NCBI RefSeq assembly: GCF_030408675.1
Contig: NZ_CP047200.1
Coordinates: forward strand, 2,170,001-2,234,000
Direction: 5' to 3'
DNA: 64,000 bases
Source: Corynebacterium durum
Lineage (GTDB): Bacteria > Actinomycetota > Actinomycetes > Mycobacteriales > Mycobacteriaceae
In this document: piece after piece, positions 49,567 through 59,298 of the stretch
How the letters are laid out: each line of letters begins with the position of its first letter
Position numbering within the stretch: the first letter of the stretch is position 1
Translations under genes and position numbers: made by a program
The notes under the pieces: model-generated
The model's input: the letters and a program-made list of their open reading frames with translations, nothing else
Databases searched by the model: none
Told to the model about the DNA's origin: nothing

Positions 49567-49753
49567 AGCCCCCAAATTTTAGTAGCTTTGAACTGCTAAA
49601 ACTAAGGGCTTCGCGAGCGTGAGGCGAATGGCTCGCGATGTATGATCAACCGTACACGAATGCACAGCGCTAGAAGCTAGTTTGAGGTGGATTTTTTGAT
49701 CGCGAGCGAAACCCAGGTTTTACGTGAAGTACCTGAAGCTCGCCGGGAGCAGA
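49567..49753 (-). promoter_or_regulatory. CRISPR leader
   Basis: 187 AT-rich bases between the cas2 stop and the array's right end. It would supply the array promoter and integration site for new spacers if the array is read leftward. It includes short inverted repeats (TAGTAGCTTTGAACTGCTA; GCTTCGCGAGC). Confidence 0.75.
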
Positions 49754-50056
49754 CTACATGATAATCACATCATTATCTGTTATTTCCCTACACAATCCAA
49801 CATAGCTAAACTTCTGTTGCCCCAGGTCGGCTAGCCTTCCCAAGTCGCAGAATAGTATCGAGTCTTCGTCCAGTTGAGCAATCTTGCCAATCTCATCCTT
49901 CAACCGTAGAAGCTTCGAAGGAATGATATCAACCACAAAGACGCTGTATTGTATGCGATCTCCATAGGTTTCCAGCAACTTCGCTATCTTTCCACGCCGT
50001 CTATCGTTAGGAACATCATACGCAATTAGTGTGCGCCGTGTGTCGTCACGCCTCAT
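49754..50056 (-). CDS. cas2: CRISPR-associated endoribonuclease Cas2
   Basis: 100 residues, normal length. Ferredoxin-like fold with TLIAYDVPNDRRRGKIAKLLETYGDRIQYSVFVVDI; the Asp in YDVPNDRRR is the usual metal residue. With Cas1 it forms the spacer integration complex. Its start overlaps the cas4-cas1 stop by 4 bases. Last gene of the operon, next to the leader. Confidence 0.96.
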   Translation of the reverse strand: MRRDDTRRTLIAYDVPNDRRRGKIAKLLETYGDRIQYSVFVVDIIPSKLLRLKDEIGKIAQLDEDSILFCDLGRLADLGQQKFSYVGLCREITDNDVIIM

Positions 50057-51657
50057 CTTACTTTGACACCTACATAGCTGGGGTGGCTACCATTTAGTAC
50101 TCCAAGAATCATTCGCGCTTGGATCTCAATTGCACGTCTCCATGTCACTGAATAACCGAAGAAAGGATGCTTGAATTCCGCGTTGATCCGCCGCTCAAAT
50201 GCTTTGATAATTGCAGTACGACCTGTGGGTGACAACCTCAGACTATCACCAGCCGATAAAAAGCTTCCCCCACTAATTTGCCTCCGATTAACTAGTGTCA
50301 AAACAACAGAATCTGCTACAACTGCGCGAAATTCCTCCATAAGATCAAGAGCAAGCGCTGGTTTATTCCGATTGCTGCTATGCAAGAATCCCGCATGAGG
50401 ATCCAGTCCACAAGTGAGGATTGCACGGATACACTCCGACGAGAGTAAGCCATACGCGTAGTTTAACAAGATATTTAGCGGATCCGTTGCTCCACGTCCG
50501 GTCCTACCCTGCCACCACCAACCTAGCGACCGCAAAGTGGCTGTGCTCAGCATCGTTTCAAAGCCACCAAAATATAAGCTTGCCGCATCACCCTCAATCC
50601 CGAATAACTCGGGCAACGATGCAGCTTTGAGTGCATTTTGCTGCAACTTTCGCAATTCTTTGACCGCATGATCAGCATCGCCATTTCGCCGAAGCAGCGT
50701 TGCTTGATTTGCTATCTTACTTGAGATCATCTCTGTAGCAATCGGCACGCTTCCACGCGCCGACAAGACATGCTGTTGGACCCTCGCCAAACCATTTGGT
50801 CCTGTTCCGGGTTGCGACCAGCCATAGACACGACCACTACTAGAACACCAAATGACAGTGTAATCACGCCACATAAGATCCCGCAGCAGTGCGGAGGAAA
50901 GGTCAATATTGCCATGGATGACAACACTATGAATCCTCTCCAAGGGAACATCACCAATCTGCTCACCTTTGGATTGGACTATCATCCTTCCCTTTCGCAC
51001 TGATGCGCGGGCACCCTGCACAGTCAAATGCACGACCTGGCTATCGGGTTTCGACGGAACGATCTTCTGGGAAGTCACACGTCCTAGATGCTCATCTGGA
51101 AGACAGACACTAACATGTGAACACCAACTACACTTAGGTGAGTCTTCGAGTGGACCAGGAGCTATGGTGCCTTCAATAATATTACGAGTTCTATCAACAA
51201 AGCTTCTCGCCAAGTTGAAATCTTTTTCAGTGAGTTCAACAGGCATCTTCTTGTTATGATCAGTAAAATAAACTGCATACTCAGTTATATTTTCACCTGA
51301 TTCCTTAAGGCATATACCTTGAAGAGCCAGTTGAATACGGTTAGCTTCAGTGACTTGTGGAGTTTTCCTGACCGGAGTGGATTTATATTCCACCACCCTC
51401 ATCGAGTCGTTGTCAACAGGTTCAACGACATCACATCTGCCAATAATACCTAACTCATCGGACTTGACCTGAACTGAACGACGTTGTTGACTTCGCGAGG
51501 TCGCCGGATCATCTACTCCGTGATGTGACGAATGTCCATGCTGCATCTGTGACGTGTCGGTCACTTCACCATTTGCTTCTAGCCAAGCTCGACGCTCGCA
51601 ATACACTGTTTGCGCTACCAAAGAAATGGGAAGCACAGCATCTTCGCGGTAACTCAT
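50053..51657 (-). CDS. cas4-cas1: Cas4-Cas1 fusion protein
   Basis: 534 residues. Residues ~1-195 are Cas4: iron-sulfur cysteines in VYCERRAWLE and CSWCSHVSVC, and the nuclease motif VVEYKS. Residues ~205-534 are Cas1: GRMIVQSKGEQIGDVPLERIHSVVIHGN, Glu in GIEGDAASLYF, NYAYGLLSSECIRAILTCGLDPHAGFLH and ALDLMEEFR supply the Glu/His/Asp metal ligands. Cas4 trims prespacers by PAM, Cas1 integrates them. The fusion is the hallmark of type I-G (old I-U). Start overlaps the upstream gene by 4 bases. Confidence 0.95.
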   Translation of the reverse strand: MSYREDAVLPISLVAQTVYCERRAWLEANGEVTDTSQMQHGHSSHHGVDDPATSRSQQRRSVQVKSDELGIIGRCDVVEPVDNDSMRVVEYKSTPVRKTPQVTEANRIQLALQGICLKESGENITEYAVYFTDHNKKMPVELTEKDFNLARSFVDRTRNIIEGTIAPGPLEDSPKCSWCSHVSVCLPDEHLGRVTSQKIVPSKPDSQVVHLTVQGARASVRKGRMIVQSKGEQIGDVPLERIHSVVIHGNIDLSSALLRDLMWRDYTVIWCSSSGRVYGWSQPGTGPNGLARVQQHVLSARGSVPIATEMISSKIANQATLLRRNGDADHAVKELRKLQQNALKAASLPELFGIEGDAASLYFGGFETMLSTATLRSLGWWWQGRTGRGATDPLNILLNYAYGLLSSECIRAILTCGLDPHAGFLHSSNRNKPALALDLMEEFRAVVADSVVLTLVNRRQISGGSFLSAGDSLRLSPTGRTAIIKAFERRINAEFKHPFFGYSVTWRRAIEIQARMILGVLNGSHPSYVGVKVR

Positions 51658-52721
51658 AATGGCACCGCCGTACCATACTGAACTTGACGTTCAGGTGCCG
51701 ATGAGCTTCCCGCGAGCAAAATCGGAAACCTCGCTACAGCCTTCACACCACGATCTTTAAGCCATACAGCCGAACGAGCAGAGCCAAGCACACTTGCCGT
51801 GTTATTTTCCACAATGCCAGCCTCAACACCACACACTTGCTCCACTGCCTCTGCAAATGCCTGGCTGCGTAATATTGCGCGTAACCTGGCTGGTGTTATC
51901 TTCTGAGCAAAGATTGGAAGAACCATATTATCTGGGTGAAGTACGTCGGAAGGCCAGGCCCCCGGAGTGATACTCAGCTGATCAATCTTCCTCACTACAG
52001 GAAAACATGCAATCCCTAAAAGAGCAGCGAATGTTAACGCAACATCGGCAGGACCTGGTGGGGTAAAACCAGTTGATGTACGTGAATCAATTGCATTTTT
52101 TCCTATAGTATCGCGAAGAGTTACGCCGGTAATGCCAGAGGAAATATCACTTATACTCCATTGAGAAAGTTCAATACACAGCGGTCGAAGCCGATACTGA
52201 ACAAATTCCTCTCCTTTGTTCCTCGTTTTCATCTCCCACCTGGACGCACCATGATCTGGCCGGTTTTCCTTACGTAAAAAACGCCAGTACGCAGCTTCAC
52301 CAAGACCAAATATCCAGCGAAGCGAAAGCAAATCACCGTCCAAAGTCAATTGGTTTAGCGCATGAAACCTGGCCTTTTGATGATTATGCCAATCGTATGG
52401 ATTAGCTTGAACGTCAATACCACGTATGCGCGGCGAAAATGGAGAAAATATTGCTTTCTTTTTTCCGCTTCCATACTCATTATTGACAGTAACCCAACTA
52501 TCAACTGAACTTAATTGAACCGAATACTGCAAGATATATTCAGCCACGGCATCCAAGCCCACACCTTCAATATCAAGCTGCGCTTTAGGTATGACTTCAT
52601 CACTCCATCCGAGAGTTACAGCGCCTGGATGGTGTGTCTCAGCTAGCATTGCTAAACCATACAGTGCGAAATGAGTGAGCGCAGAACGGTAGTCGCCCGC
52701 GAGAGTAATTGTAGACATCAT
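51654..52721 (-). CDS. csb3: Type I-G effector subunit, Csb3/GSU0052-like
   Basis: 355 residues with no motif I can name, but position (between cas3 and cas4-cas1), size and the segment GFTPPGPADVALTFAALLGIACFPV fit the GSU0052/Csb3 family of type I-G systems, which replaces the large Cas8 subunit. The ~700-residue Csx17 that other I-G loci carry is absent here. It is expected to join Csb1 and Csb2 in the interference complex, perhaps for PAM recognition; that is inference. Overlaps both neighbours by 4 bases. Confidence 0.7.
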   Translation of the reverse strand: MMSTITLAGDYRSALTHFALYGLAMLAETHHPGAVTLGWSDEVIPKAQLDIEGVGLDAVAEYILQYSVQLSSVDSWVTVNNEYGSGKKKAIFSPFSPRIRGIDVQANPYDWHNHQKARFHALNQLTLDGDLLSLRWIFGLGEAAYWRFLRKENRPDHGASRWEMKTRNKGEEFVQYRLRPLCIELSQWSISDISSGITGVTLRDTIGKNAIDSRTSTGFTPPGPADVALTFAALLGIACFPVVRKIDQLSITPGAWPSDVLHPDNMVLPIFAQKITPARLRAILRSQAFAEAVEQVCGVEAGIVENNTASVLGSARSAVWLKDRGVKAVARFPILLAGSSSAPERQVQYGTAVPL

Positions 52722-55477
52722 TTTCCTTCCGCCGAAATTTGAACGTCAGCCGCCCGTTCAAGCGCCTCAAGATATGCCGTCATATATGGACCAAATTCGA
52801 CGTCGGTTCGTTCGATTAACTCTTCCCATCGACCGGTGAAAAATAGCTCATGCGCTTGTTCCTGCAAAGTATCGGAAATGGGATCCTGACTATTTTGCGG
52901 CAACAGAATGCGATCTGTATGCGCAAAAGAATTTCTCCCATGTCCGTGGCTGCATCCGATTATTCGCAAAGCAAGATCCGAACACTCTAGTTTCCCCTGC
53001 GCTCTTTCATTGGCGACTAAAGCAACCGACATTTGTTCATGCCGCCACCCTTGCGGCAGGCCACTTCGTTGCCTAGCAATTTTCGTTTCCTGACGAGTTC
53101 GAACTTCACTCTTTGCTAGACTCTTTTCAGATTTTAGTCCTCCAAGCATGCTCTGGAATCGGCTATCAGATTTACCGTCATCATGATGTCGAGCAGCAAA
53201 CACCACATCCTCAGCAAAATCTTCTTTCAAACCAACAACACAAGCGATCTTTTCGGCACGTGCAGCTACATCACGCTGATGATCTTCGAGAAAGATTTTC
53301 CCCTGCGTATAAGTCCACTCTTGCCGAATATCACTATCTTCTTGAGGCTCTTCTTTACGCGTAACGGCGTACCATGAAACAACCTCGCCAAATCTTAGAT
53401 CATCTTGAATCGAGCTTGATAGGACAATATCATCATCTACATTGCCAAATTCGCGCCAGATACTGGTTGCCTCGTCTGGCGTTAATCCGCAAAATTCCCT
53501 GAAAATTTCAGCTTCAGATTTTGACATACCAGCATCGAAAGTTAGGATCTTAGTATATTTATCTTTTACAGCCTCTGGTGGCTCTTTGTCGCCAGGATTT
53601 CCTGTCACCGCTACTTTTTCGGTGGTAAAAGGAATCCCTCGATCGATGATGATCAAGTCGCCAGGACGGGACCTATGTCGTGGTGTGCAGATTTCGATCT
53701 CACCATCGCGAAGAAAGAATGCTCGTCGCAGAATATCAGGTTCGCTTCGTTCCAGCCTAATCCTCTGTTTATCGTCAACAACAAGTTGAGATAGAATGTG
53801 GTGTAACACATCCAAACTTGCCGGAAAAACTTCATTATTTTTTGGAGGAAACGCCTTCAAAAGTTCGAGAGCGACGAAATCATCCCCTGGAAGCTGTTCT
53901 CGCACAACAATTCCGCCAATTGCCATCTGCTCCTCCAGAGAATCATGCAGCCATAAATCAAGATCTGGTTCTGCATATGCGTCTTCAGAGGTTCGTGAAA
54001 ATTCGAGAAGATCCGTCAGCTCGGGACGTTGATAGAGCAACCGAGACGGCAATGTTTCTGGTGGAACACAGGCTAACATTGCTGCTGGATTTGCGTTACC
54101 TTGCTGCGATAATGCATCCAACCAATTATAAGATTCGCGCAGATCATCGCCTTTGTATGGCGGCATTAAATCTTTAACTTTTGCCAAATCCACTGGCTCA
54201 AGAACAACAATTTTTGAATCTGTTCTTTTCCCCAAACGATTAACTCTGCCAAAACGCTGCGCAAGCGATGAAGCGGGTGCCAGCTCTGTAACCAGGGAGT
54301 AAAAATCAATATCAATTCCCACTTCCAGCGTCTGAGTAGCTACCACTACGTCAATTTCACTATCGCCAACACAGGTGAAGAGCAATGGATGTTTTTCACG
54401 CAATTGTTCTAGATCATATGTTCGCATTCGGCCAACGATGAGCTCAACGTTAAGTTTTCTTTTTTTTAGCTCATTCGCAATTTTGACAGCAGTATCAACA
54501 TGATTAACAATGCATCCGATTGTACGACTTTGCTCGACTCCGGAACCTGTCTGATCATTTCGCAAATTATGTATTTCAGCTACTGCATGCGCGACTACCT
54601 CACTATTACCCGGTGCACCGTTCCACTTTTCTACTGATACGCGACGAAGTTCTTTGACGGAGTTAACCCTTCGTAGAAGTTCCGCATCATCAGCGCCGCC
54701 AAGGTTAGAAACATCAACTCCAACCTCAGTTTGTCCCTTTTTAAGTTCAGACGGAGTCGCTGTCGTTTCTACGACCTGGAGCCGTGGCACGCCTATATCA
54801 GCGCCAAATTCCTGCAACTTAGCCACTCGCCGGGCAGTCACCAGTAGCTGTTGGTTAAGGTGAGCCTCATCAAGGACAAAAACGGAGTCCATTGCAATCA
54901 AGGCTGTTTCACGAGGACGGGCTTGTTTCGAACTGCCGTAACCTTTAAACAGTAGGCGCGACCCCCACATATCTGGTGTCGCAGCAATTACTGCGCAGAC
55001 TGAGAGTTCATTGACTGGCAAGGAGCGATTGCTGAGCTCACCACGTATGTGACCCACCAAAAAGGGCTCAGTTACGTCATGCACGTGAAATGATGAAAGC
55101 AGCTTTGCAACACGGTATATGATGTCACTCTCATCATTTGCGGCATCGTTATTAAGCACATCTACCATGGTGCGTTGAATATTCATCGCTCTATCTGCCT
55201 GACTGTCTACCAAAGCGCGGCGACCAACAACCACGCATAGCCGACGTGGTACCCTTGGCCCATTCCCGCTGGCAAATAAGGCGTTAACAAAAAGATGGAC
55301 ATCCACTACTGATGATTTTCCAGCACCTGTTGGAGCAACAATCCTCTCCGGCCAGGTACCTGTGGTTACTATTTGATCAACCAAGTCTTGTTGCCAGCTA
55401 AAAGGAGCATGCCCTCCATTGAGTGCGGCAAAGAACGCGGAGAAATCACTGCGTTTTACTGTTTGTTTATTTATCAT
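52718..55477 (-). CDS. cas3: CRISPR-associated helicase-nuclease Cas3 (HD at C-terminus)
   Basis: 919 residues. Helicase motifs come first: Walker A APTGAGKSSVVD (about 47-58), FVLDEAHLNQQL (DEAH), TTATPSELK, and later VATQTLEVGIDIDF and LAQRFGRVNRLGK. The HD nuclease domain is at the C-terminus (FAARHHDDGKSDSRFQ, GWRHEQMS, GCSHGHGR), the arrangement found in type I-G, opposite to most Cas3. Unwinds and degrades target DNA after recognition. Its start overlaps csb2 by 11 bases. Confidence 0.95.
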   Translation of the reverse strand: MINKQTVKRSDFSAFFAALNGGHAPFSWQQDLVDQIVTTGTWPERIVAPTGAGKSSVVDVHLFVNALFASGNGPRVPRRLCVVVGRRALVDSQADRAMNIQRTMVDVLNNDAANDESDIIYRVAKLLSSFHVHDVTEPFLVGHIRGELSNRSLPVNELSVCAVIAATPDMWGSRLLFKGYGSSKQARPRETALIAMDSVFVLDEAHLNQQLLVTARRVAKLQEFGADIGVPRLQVVETTATPSELKKGQTEVGVDVSNLGGADDAELLRRVNSVKELRRVSVEKWNGAPGNSEVVAHAVAEIHNLRNDQTGSGVEQSRTIGCIVNHVDTAVKIANELKKRKLNVELIVGRMRTYDLEQLREKHPLLFTCVGDSEIDVVVATQTLEVGIDIDFYSLVTELAPASSLAQRFGRVNRLGKRTDSKIVVLEPVDLAKVKDLMPPYKGDDLRESYNWLDALSQQGNANPAAMLACVPPETLPSRLLYQRPELTDLLEFSRTSEDAYAEPDLDLWLHDSLEEQMAIGGIVVREQLPGDDFVALELLKAFPPKNNEVFPASLDVLHHILSQLVVDDKQRIRLERSEPDILRRAFFLRDGEIEICTPRHRSRPGDLIIIDRGIPFTTEKVAVTGNPGDKEPPEAVKDKYTKILTFDAGMSKSEAEIFREFCGLTPDEATSIWREFGNVDDDIVLSSSIQDDLRFGEVVSWYAVTRKEEPQEDSDIRQEWTYTQGKIFLEDHQRDVAARAEKIACVVGLKEDFAEDVVFAARHHDDGKSDSRFQSMLGGLKSEKSLAKSEVRTRQETKIARQRSGLPQGWRHEQMSVALVANERAQGKLECSDLALRIIGCSHGHGRNSFAHTDRILLPQNSQDPISDTLQEQAHELFFTGRWEELIERTDVEFGPYMTAYLEALERAADVQISAEGK

Positions 55478-57032
55478 TGCTGTGCTTTTCCTTCTGAATC
55501 ATACGCTCAAAGTCGTCCTTCAAGACATCATGAGGAACTAATAGCCCACCACCGAGATGACGTGACTGACCGATAGCTACAAGTGTTTTATCTGTAGCTA
55601 GTGTTCCGAGAGACAACAGACCACGCCATGGTTGTGTGACAACACTAGCGTGTGTTCTATGCGCATACTTTCTAGGATTTGCGTTTACCGTTCGTGCTTT
55701 AAACACCATCGCATCTTGCGTCTTCACTTGATCACGCAGTTCCAGGTAACGTTGCTCGCCCTTTTTCTCAGAGTTGAATCTATCGCGCCATACGTATGCG
55801 AGGGAAAGCAACCCAGAATCCGCGAGGGTCCAGCGTCTAGTACCATCTTTAGGCTTCACTGGACGAGTCTCTGGAACTATTGCTGTAAGAGGTTTCCACA
55901 GCCGAACGCAACCCTGCTGCGGCTTCGGCCAAAACGCATCTGCTTGAACGGAGATCCCACTGAAGTAGACATGTCGTCGACCAAAATCCCTACTGTACAG
56001 TTGTTTTACGGCAGCCAGTCCCTTAGCTAACTGGCTCAGGTCTTCCGTGTTCGCTGCAGCCGGAATCATTATTGCGATGGCTGCGCCTTTGAGACCGAGG
56101 TGTTGCGTGTACTGCCCAGGAAGGTACTGGAATGCCAATCTGTTTGCTGGTATTTTAGCTACTGCCTTGTCGTATTTTCCGGTGATGAAGCTGGATGCCC
56201 CAAATCCAATAGCCGAAATAATCGCACGATGAAGAGCGACGCAAATAGCTACGTACTGGCGAGGCGGAAGATCTTCTCCTGCAACCTCAAGCAAGACAAT
56301 TTGGGACCATGGCGCATCACACACTGTAGGTTCCTGACGCGAATATTTGACGTTACCCAAACACTCGTGTGTCACTGGCGTGTTTAGTGGTTCCTCATTT
56401 TTTTTAGGTCTATCCGCTGCCTTAGTAGGTATTTTACTTGGATTGTTACTCCGGTACGTCTTGATCAATGCATCAGTTCGCCCATCAATGGGAACTCGAA
56501 GCATCATCCCACCGCTAACTAGAGGACTCCCCTGAGCATCAAGATGAAGATTTGGGTTTACCACTCCGCCTTCAAGGATAGCCACGCTGACTGATTCGCC
56601 CAGGTGAGGCACATCATCACACAACTGCTCCAATGTTTCTGCAACATCATCAGGTACGTTATCCCAATGCCAGCCAACATGACTAGCCAAAGCGATGCCG
56701 TCTGACAGCGGGCGTTGCTCCGTTTTCCTTCCTCCTGAAGACTGAGCGACCTCGCGGTGCATAAAGCGTTGTCGTCCGGTAAAGACTGGTAGTGAGGTTG
56801 GTTTTTCGATTCCATCCGGCGGATTCTTTTCCAACCATTTCAAGGCAACAAGTGCCGATTCACTTGGTTCAAGCCCATGTTTGCCCTGAATAGCGTGAGT
56901 TCCTTGTGTTGCCGAGTTAAGCAAAGCAGCATGCAGTCGTGCTGGATCTGGAAACTCATCACTGCGTCGATCGGATTTGTGTCCTACGTAAACCCCCAGT
57001 GGGAACCTCGCAATGATGTTGAGGCTCCGCAT
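55467..57032 (-). CDS. csb2: Csb2 (Cas5-Cas6 type subunit)
   Basis: 521 residues of the GSU0054/Csb2 family: the N-terminal MRSLNIIARFPLGVYVGHKSDRRSDEFPDPARLHAAL is characteristic. Family members combine a Cas5-like part that caps the crRNA 5' end and a Cas6-like part that cuts the repeat; no separate cas6 exists in this operon, so processing should be done here. His residues suitable for cleavage occur near the C-terminus (HLGGGLLVPHDV). Begins 2 bases after csb1. Confidence 0.9.
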   Translation of the reverse strand: MRSLNIIARFPLGVYVGHKSDRRSDEFPDPARLHAALLNSATQGTHAIQGKHGLEPSESALVALKWLEKNPPDGIEKPTSLPVFTGRQRFMHREVAQSSGGRKTEQRPLSDGIALASHVGWHWDNVPDDVAETLEQLCDDVPHLGESVSVAILEGGVVNPNLHLDAQGSPLVSGGMMLRVPIDGRTDALIKTYRSNNPSKIPTKAADRPKKNEEPLNTPVTHECLGNVKYSRQEPTVCDAPWSQIVLLEVAGEDLPPRQYVAICVALHRAIISAIGFGASSFITGKYDKAVAKIPANRLAFQYLPGQYTQHLGLKGAAIAIMIPAAANTEDLSQLAKGLAAVKQLYSRDFGRRHVYFSGISVQADAFWPKPQQGCVRLWKPLTAIVPETRPVKPKDGTRRWTLADSGLLSLAYVWRDRFNSEKKGEQRYLELRDQVKTQDAMVFKARTVNANPRKYAHRTHASVVTQPWRGLLSLGTLATDKTLVAIGQSRHLGGGLLVPHDVLKDDFERMIQKEKHSNDK

Positions 57033-57034
57033 GA

Positions 57035-58246
57035 CTAGTCCTCGCTTTCAGATTCATCGGAAGCACCCTGCAGAATCACTTGATTGCCATCCACATGCAA
57101 TATCTGACCGTTCCAGTCAGCAACGCCAGTAGAGCGTGCATGGTTGATTGCCTGTTCCAGCAGCTGGTCAGCAAGTTCTACAGTGATTGGATCAAGGATG
57201 CGTTTATTTCCATAGCGCTCGTCCAGCGTGACAACAGGTGCTCCTGCCTCAACAAGATCGCAGTTAGCGCGGAGATACAGCTCGCGTTCAGCACGCGCAA
57301 TTGCCACCAAACCAAACGCCGCAAGAAGGGCTCTACCAGCAACATTTGCTTCTTCATTGCCACCAAAGCGCAGCTGCCGTAGCGATGCAAAACTCAACAC
57401 CCACGAACGAATAATTTTACCGCAGGCTACCCCTCCAAGAGCATCAAGCTTTGGTGGAATACCGCCAAGTCCGAGCGGCGATGCTGATAGTTTTTTATCC
57501 TTCTTGGCTTTCTTTATCTCACCACGAAGCTTGTCAATCAGCTTATCACTGAGTTCAGCCTCTTGGGCATCAATCAATTTCTCCATCTCTTTGGGGTCAA
57601 GCTGCACACTCATAGCAACCGTATCCACACGAGCTCCACCTCGACGTGATTGCTGATCCTGGCCGCTACTATCCTGATCAGCAAGAACACCAATAATCTC
57701 ACCAACAAGCGCACTACGAAGTCGTACTTGATTCTTCTTACGAGTAGAATCCCATCCACCAAAAACAGCCGCAGCAGGAGCAGTATTGAGGATTGCACTC
57801 ATGTCGGCAGGAGTGGCATTGCGAACTGCTCGGTATGCTTCGTTTGCAGTGGTCGGCTCACCATCAATAGTCCCCGCACGGACATGCCCATCAGCAAAAC
57901 GGTGAGGCAACTCCATGTCACTAAATTCTTGACCATCACTGTAGGTGACCAGAATCCGGGGAATTTTCCCCAACAAAGGATGCTCAGCACGAATATCCTG
58001 CATGATGGCACCTTCCGCACGATTAAGTTGCGACTGCTTGCTGTCCAACAAGACAGCTCGAGCTGCCAAGCCATCAATAAAACGAGTCTCAAAAGCAAAC
58101 ACGGAGCTACGCCCATCTACAAACTTCGCTGGTGCGACTGATGCATGCGCTCCAGCTGCAGGTTCAAGTTCCGTCACTGACACCAGGGTTGAAGCACCTC
58201 CGCTGGTGCATGCCTTGAGTAAATCTTCAAAGATCATGATGGTCAT
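57035..58246 (-). CDS. csb1: Csb1 (Cas7-type backbone subunit)
   Basis: 403 residues from ATG 58246, with AAAGGAAG 5 bases upstream; an in-frame ATG at 58282 is rejected. GSU0053/Csb1 family: SVTELEPAAGAHASVAPAKF, SVFAFETRFIDGLAARAVLLDSKQSQLNRAEGA, FGGWDSTRKKNQVRLRSALVGEI. Forms the helical backbone along the crRNA. First gene of the operon. Its first ~55 codons and upstream DNA occur again, decayed, 1 kb further right. Confidence 0.93.
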   Translation of the reverse strand: MTIMIFEDLLKACTSGGASTLVSVTELEPAAGAHASVAPAKFVDGRSSVFAFETRFIDGLAARAVLLDSKQSQLNRAEGAIMQDIRAEHPLLGKIPRILVTYSDGQEFSDMELPHRFADGHVRAGTIDGEPTTANEAYRAVRNATPADMSAILNTAPAAAVFGGWDSTRKKNQVRLRSALVGEIIGVLADQDSSGQDQQSRRGGARVDTVAMSVQLDPKEMEKLIDAQEAELSDKLIDKLRGEIKKAKKDKKLSASPLGLGGIPPKLDALGGVACGKIIRSWVLSFASLRQLRFGGNEEANVAGRALLAAFGLVAIARAERELYLRANCDLVEAGAPVVTLDERYGNKRILDPITVELADQLLEQAINHARSTGVADWNGQILHVDGNQVILQGASDESESED

Positions 58247-58293
58247 GAGACTTCCTTTCAAATATTGGAACTTCAGTTCCAAGTCGAAATTTT

Positions 58294-58655
58294 GATGTCG
58301 CTGCCACTCACTAGAGTGATGATCATCGCGATGACCTCCTCAAATGGTGGCAACAAAACTGATAATACGCCTCAGAAAAGTCAAGTCAATTTTGGCTCAT
58401 ACAAAGATAACTAACCATTACCCCCGATGTATCAACCAGAGCTTTCACCAACACCAGCTCGAGCGGTGCAGCATCGTAGTGAGCCAAAGCTCGTACAAAT
58501 AGGACCAACCAGCCCCAATGAAAGGCTGCGGCACCTTCAGCCACCCTACCCGAAACATCTCAATAACCCCGAGAAGCCAGCCTTCAGATTGATACTTTCG
58601 AAATGCACACTTACCCCCGAATGCCTGATTGAACACATTTATTCCGCCTTTCACT
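58294..58655. promoter_or_regulatory. cas operon upstream region (proximal copy of a duplication)
   Basis: Non-coding region before csb1. It aligns with 59299-59655 at an offset of about 1000 bases. Best conserved is 58468-58530, with GCTCGTACAAATAGGAC and CAGCCCCAATGAAAGG. A motif GGCTCRTACAAA occurs at about 58391 and, as AGCTCGTACAAATA, at about 58489. It also holds the palindrome GATGATCATC near 58318. Probably contains the cas promoter; no -10/-35 call is safe. Confidence 0.6.
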
Positions 58656-58861
58656 CAGACACTGAGGAAAAAGTCTCCTACGGGGTAGAGAGGTGCACTT
58701 CAGCTTCAATACCTTCATCGCGGCGCGTTTTTGCACTTGCGTTTTCCACCCCATCATTATTGATAAATCACGCCGCCATTGTTACTTCCAAATCAGGAAG
58801 AGTAGGGAAGTTCACCACAGCGAATGCGGGTACATCCTTCCCTGAGTAGTTTTTAACGCAG

Positions 58862-59260
58862 TCACCTTGAGAGATCAGGGTGGGCGCATAAACTACTATC
58901 TACGCCAGAGCAGGGGCAAGTATCCGGTGCTACACCAAGGATGACAACAGCGTCTCGTTGTGGAGCAAACACCTGCACTGGAGCGGGGGCAAGTACCCGC
59001 ACCGGAGCAGGCACAATAGACGAATCTGGAGCCTGGGAAAACACTACACAAAGGAATACAACCATGGCCATAGTCGAAGCCAAAACTGAGCGGGGAATCT
59101 TAAACACAGACACAGAGCTACGTTCAACTACAAACTTAGCTGACGCAACTAATCCTTGTGCTTCCGCTGCAGGTTCGAGTTCCGTCGTTGAAAAGCGCCT
59201 CGAAACGGCACGGCTAGTAGAAGCTTTGGGTCGATTGTTAAATCGTTTCATTAAACTCAC
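58862..59260 (-). pseudogene. Decayed partial csb1 copy fused to a secretion-signal-like frame
   Basis: A 132-codon frame. Residues ~7-53 align without gaps to Csb1 residues 6-52 (shared: TELEPAA, AKFV, RSSV), and the DNA is clearly related. After residue ~53 the frame changes to IPRSVLASTMAMVVFLCVVFSQA, which looks like a signal peptide, then an Ala/Pro/Val repeat. A protein-like frame continues in another phase to about 58779. The result is probably not functional, though expression of the chimera cannot be excluded. Confidence 0.65.
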
Positions 59261-59298
59261 TTCCAGTTCTTAGAAAGTACGTATTATTTATGGACGGT

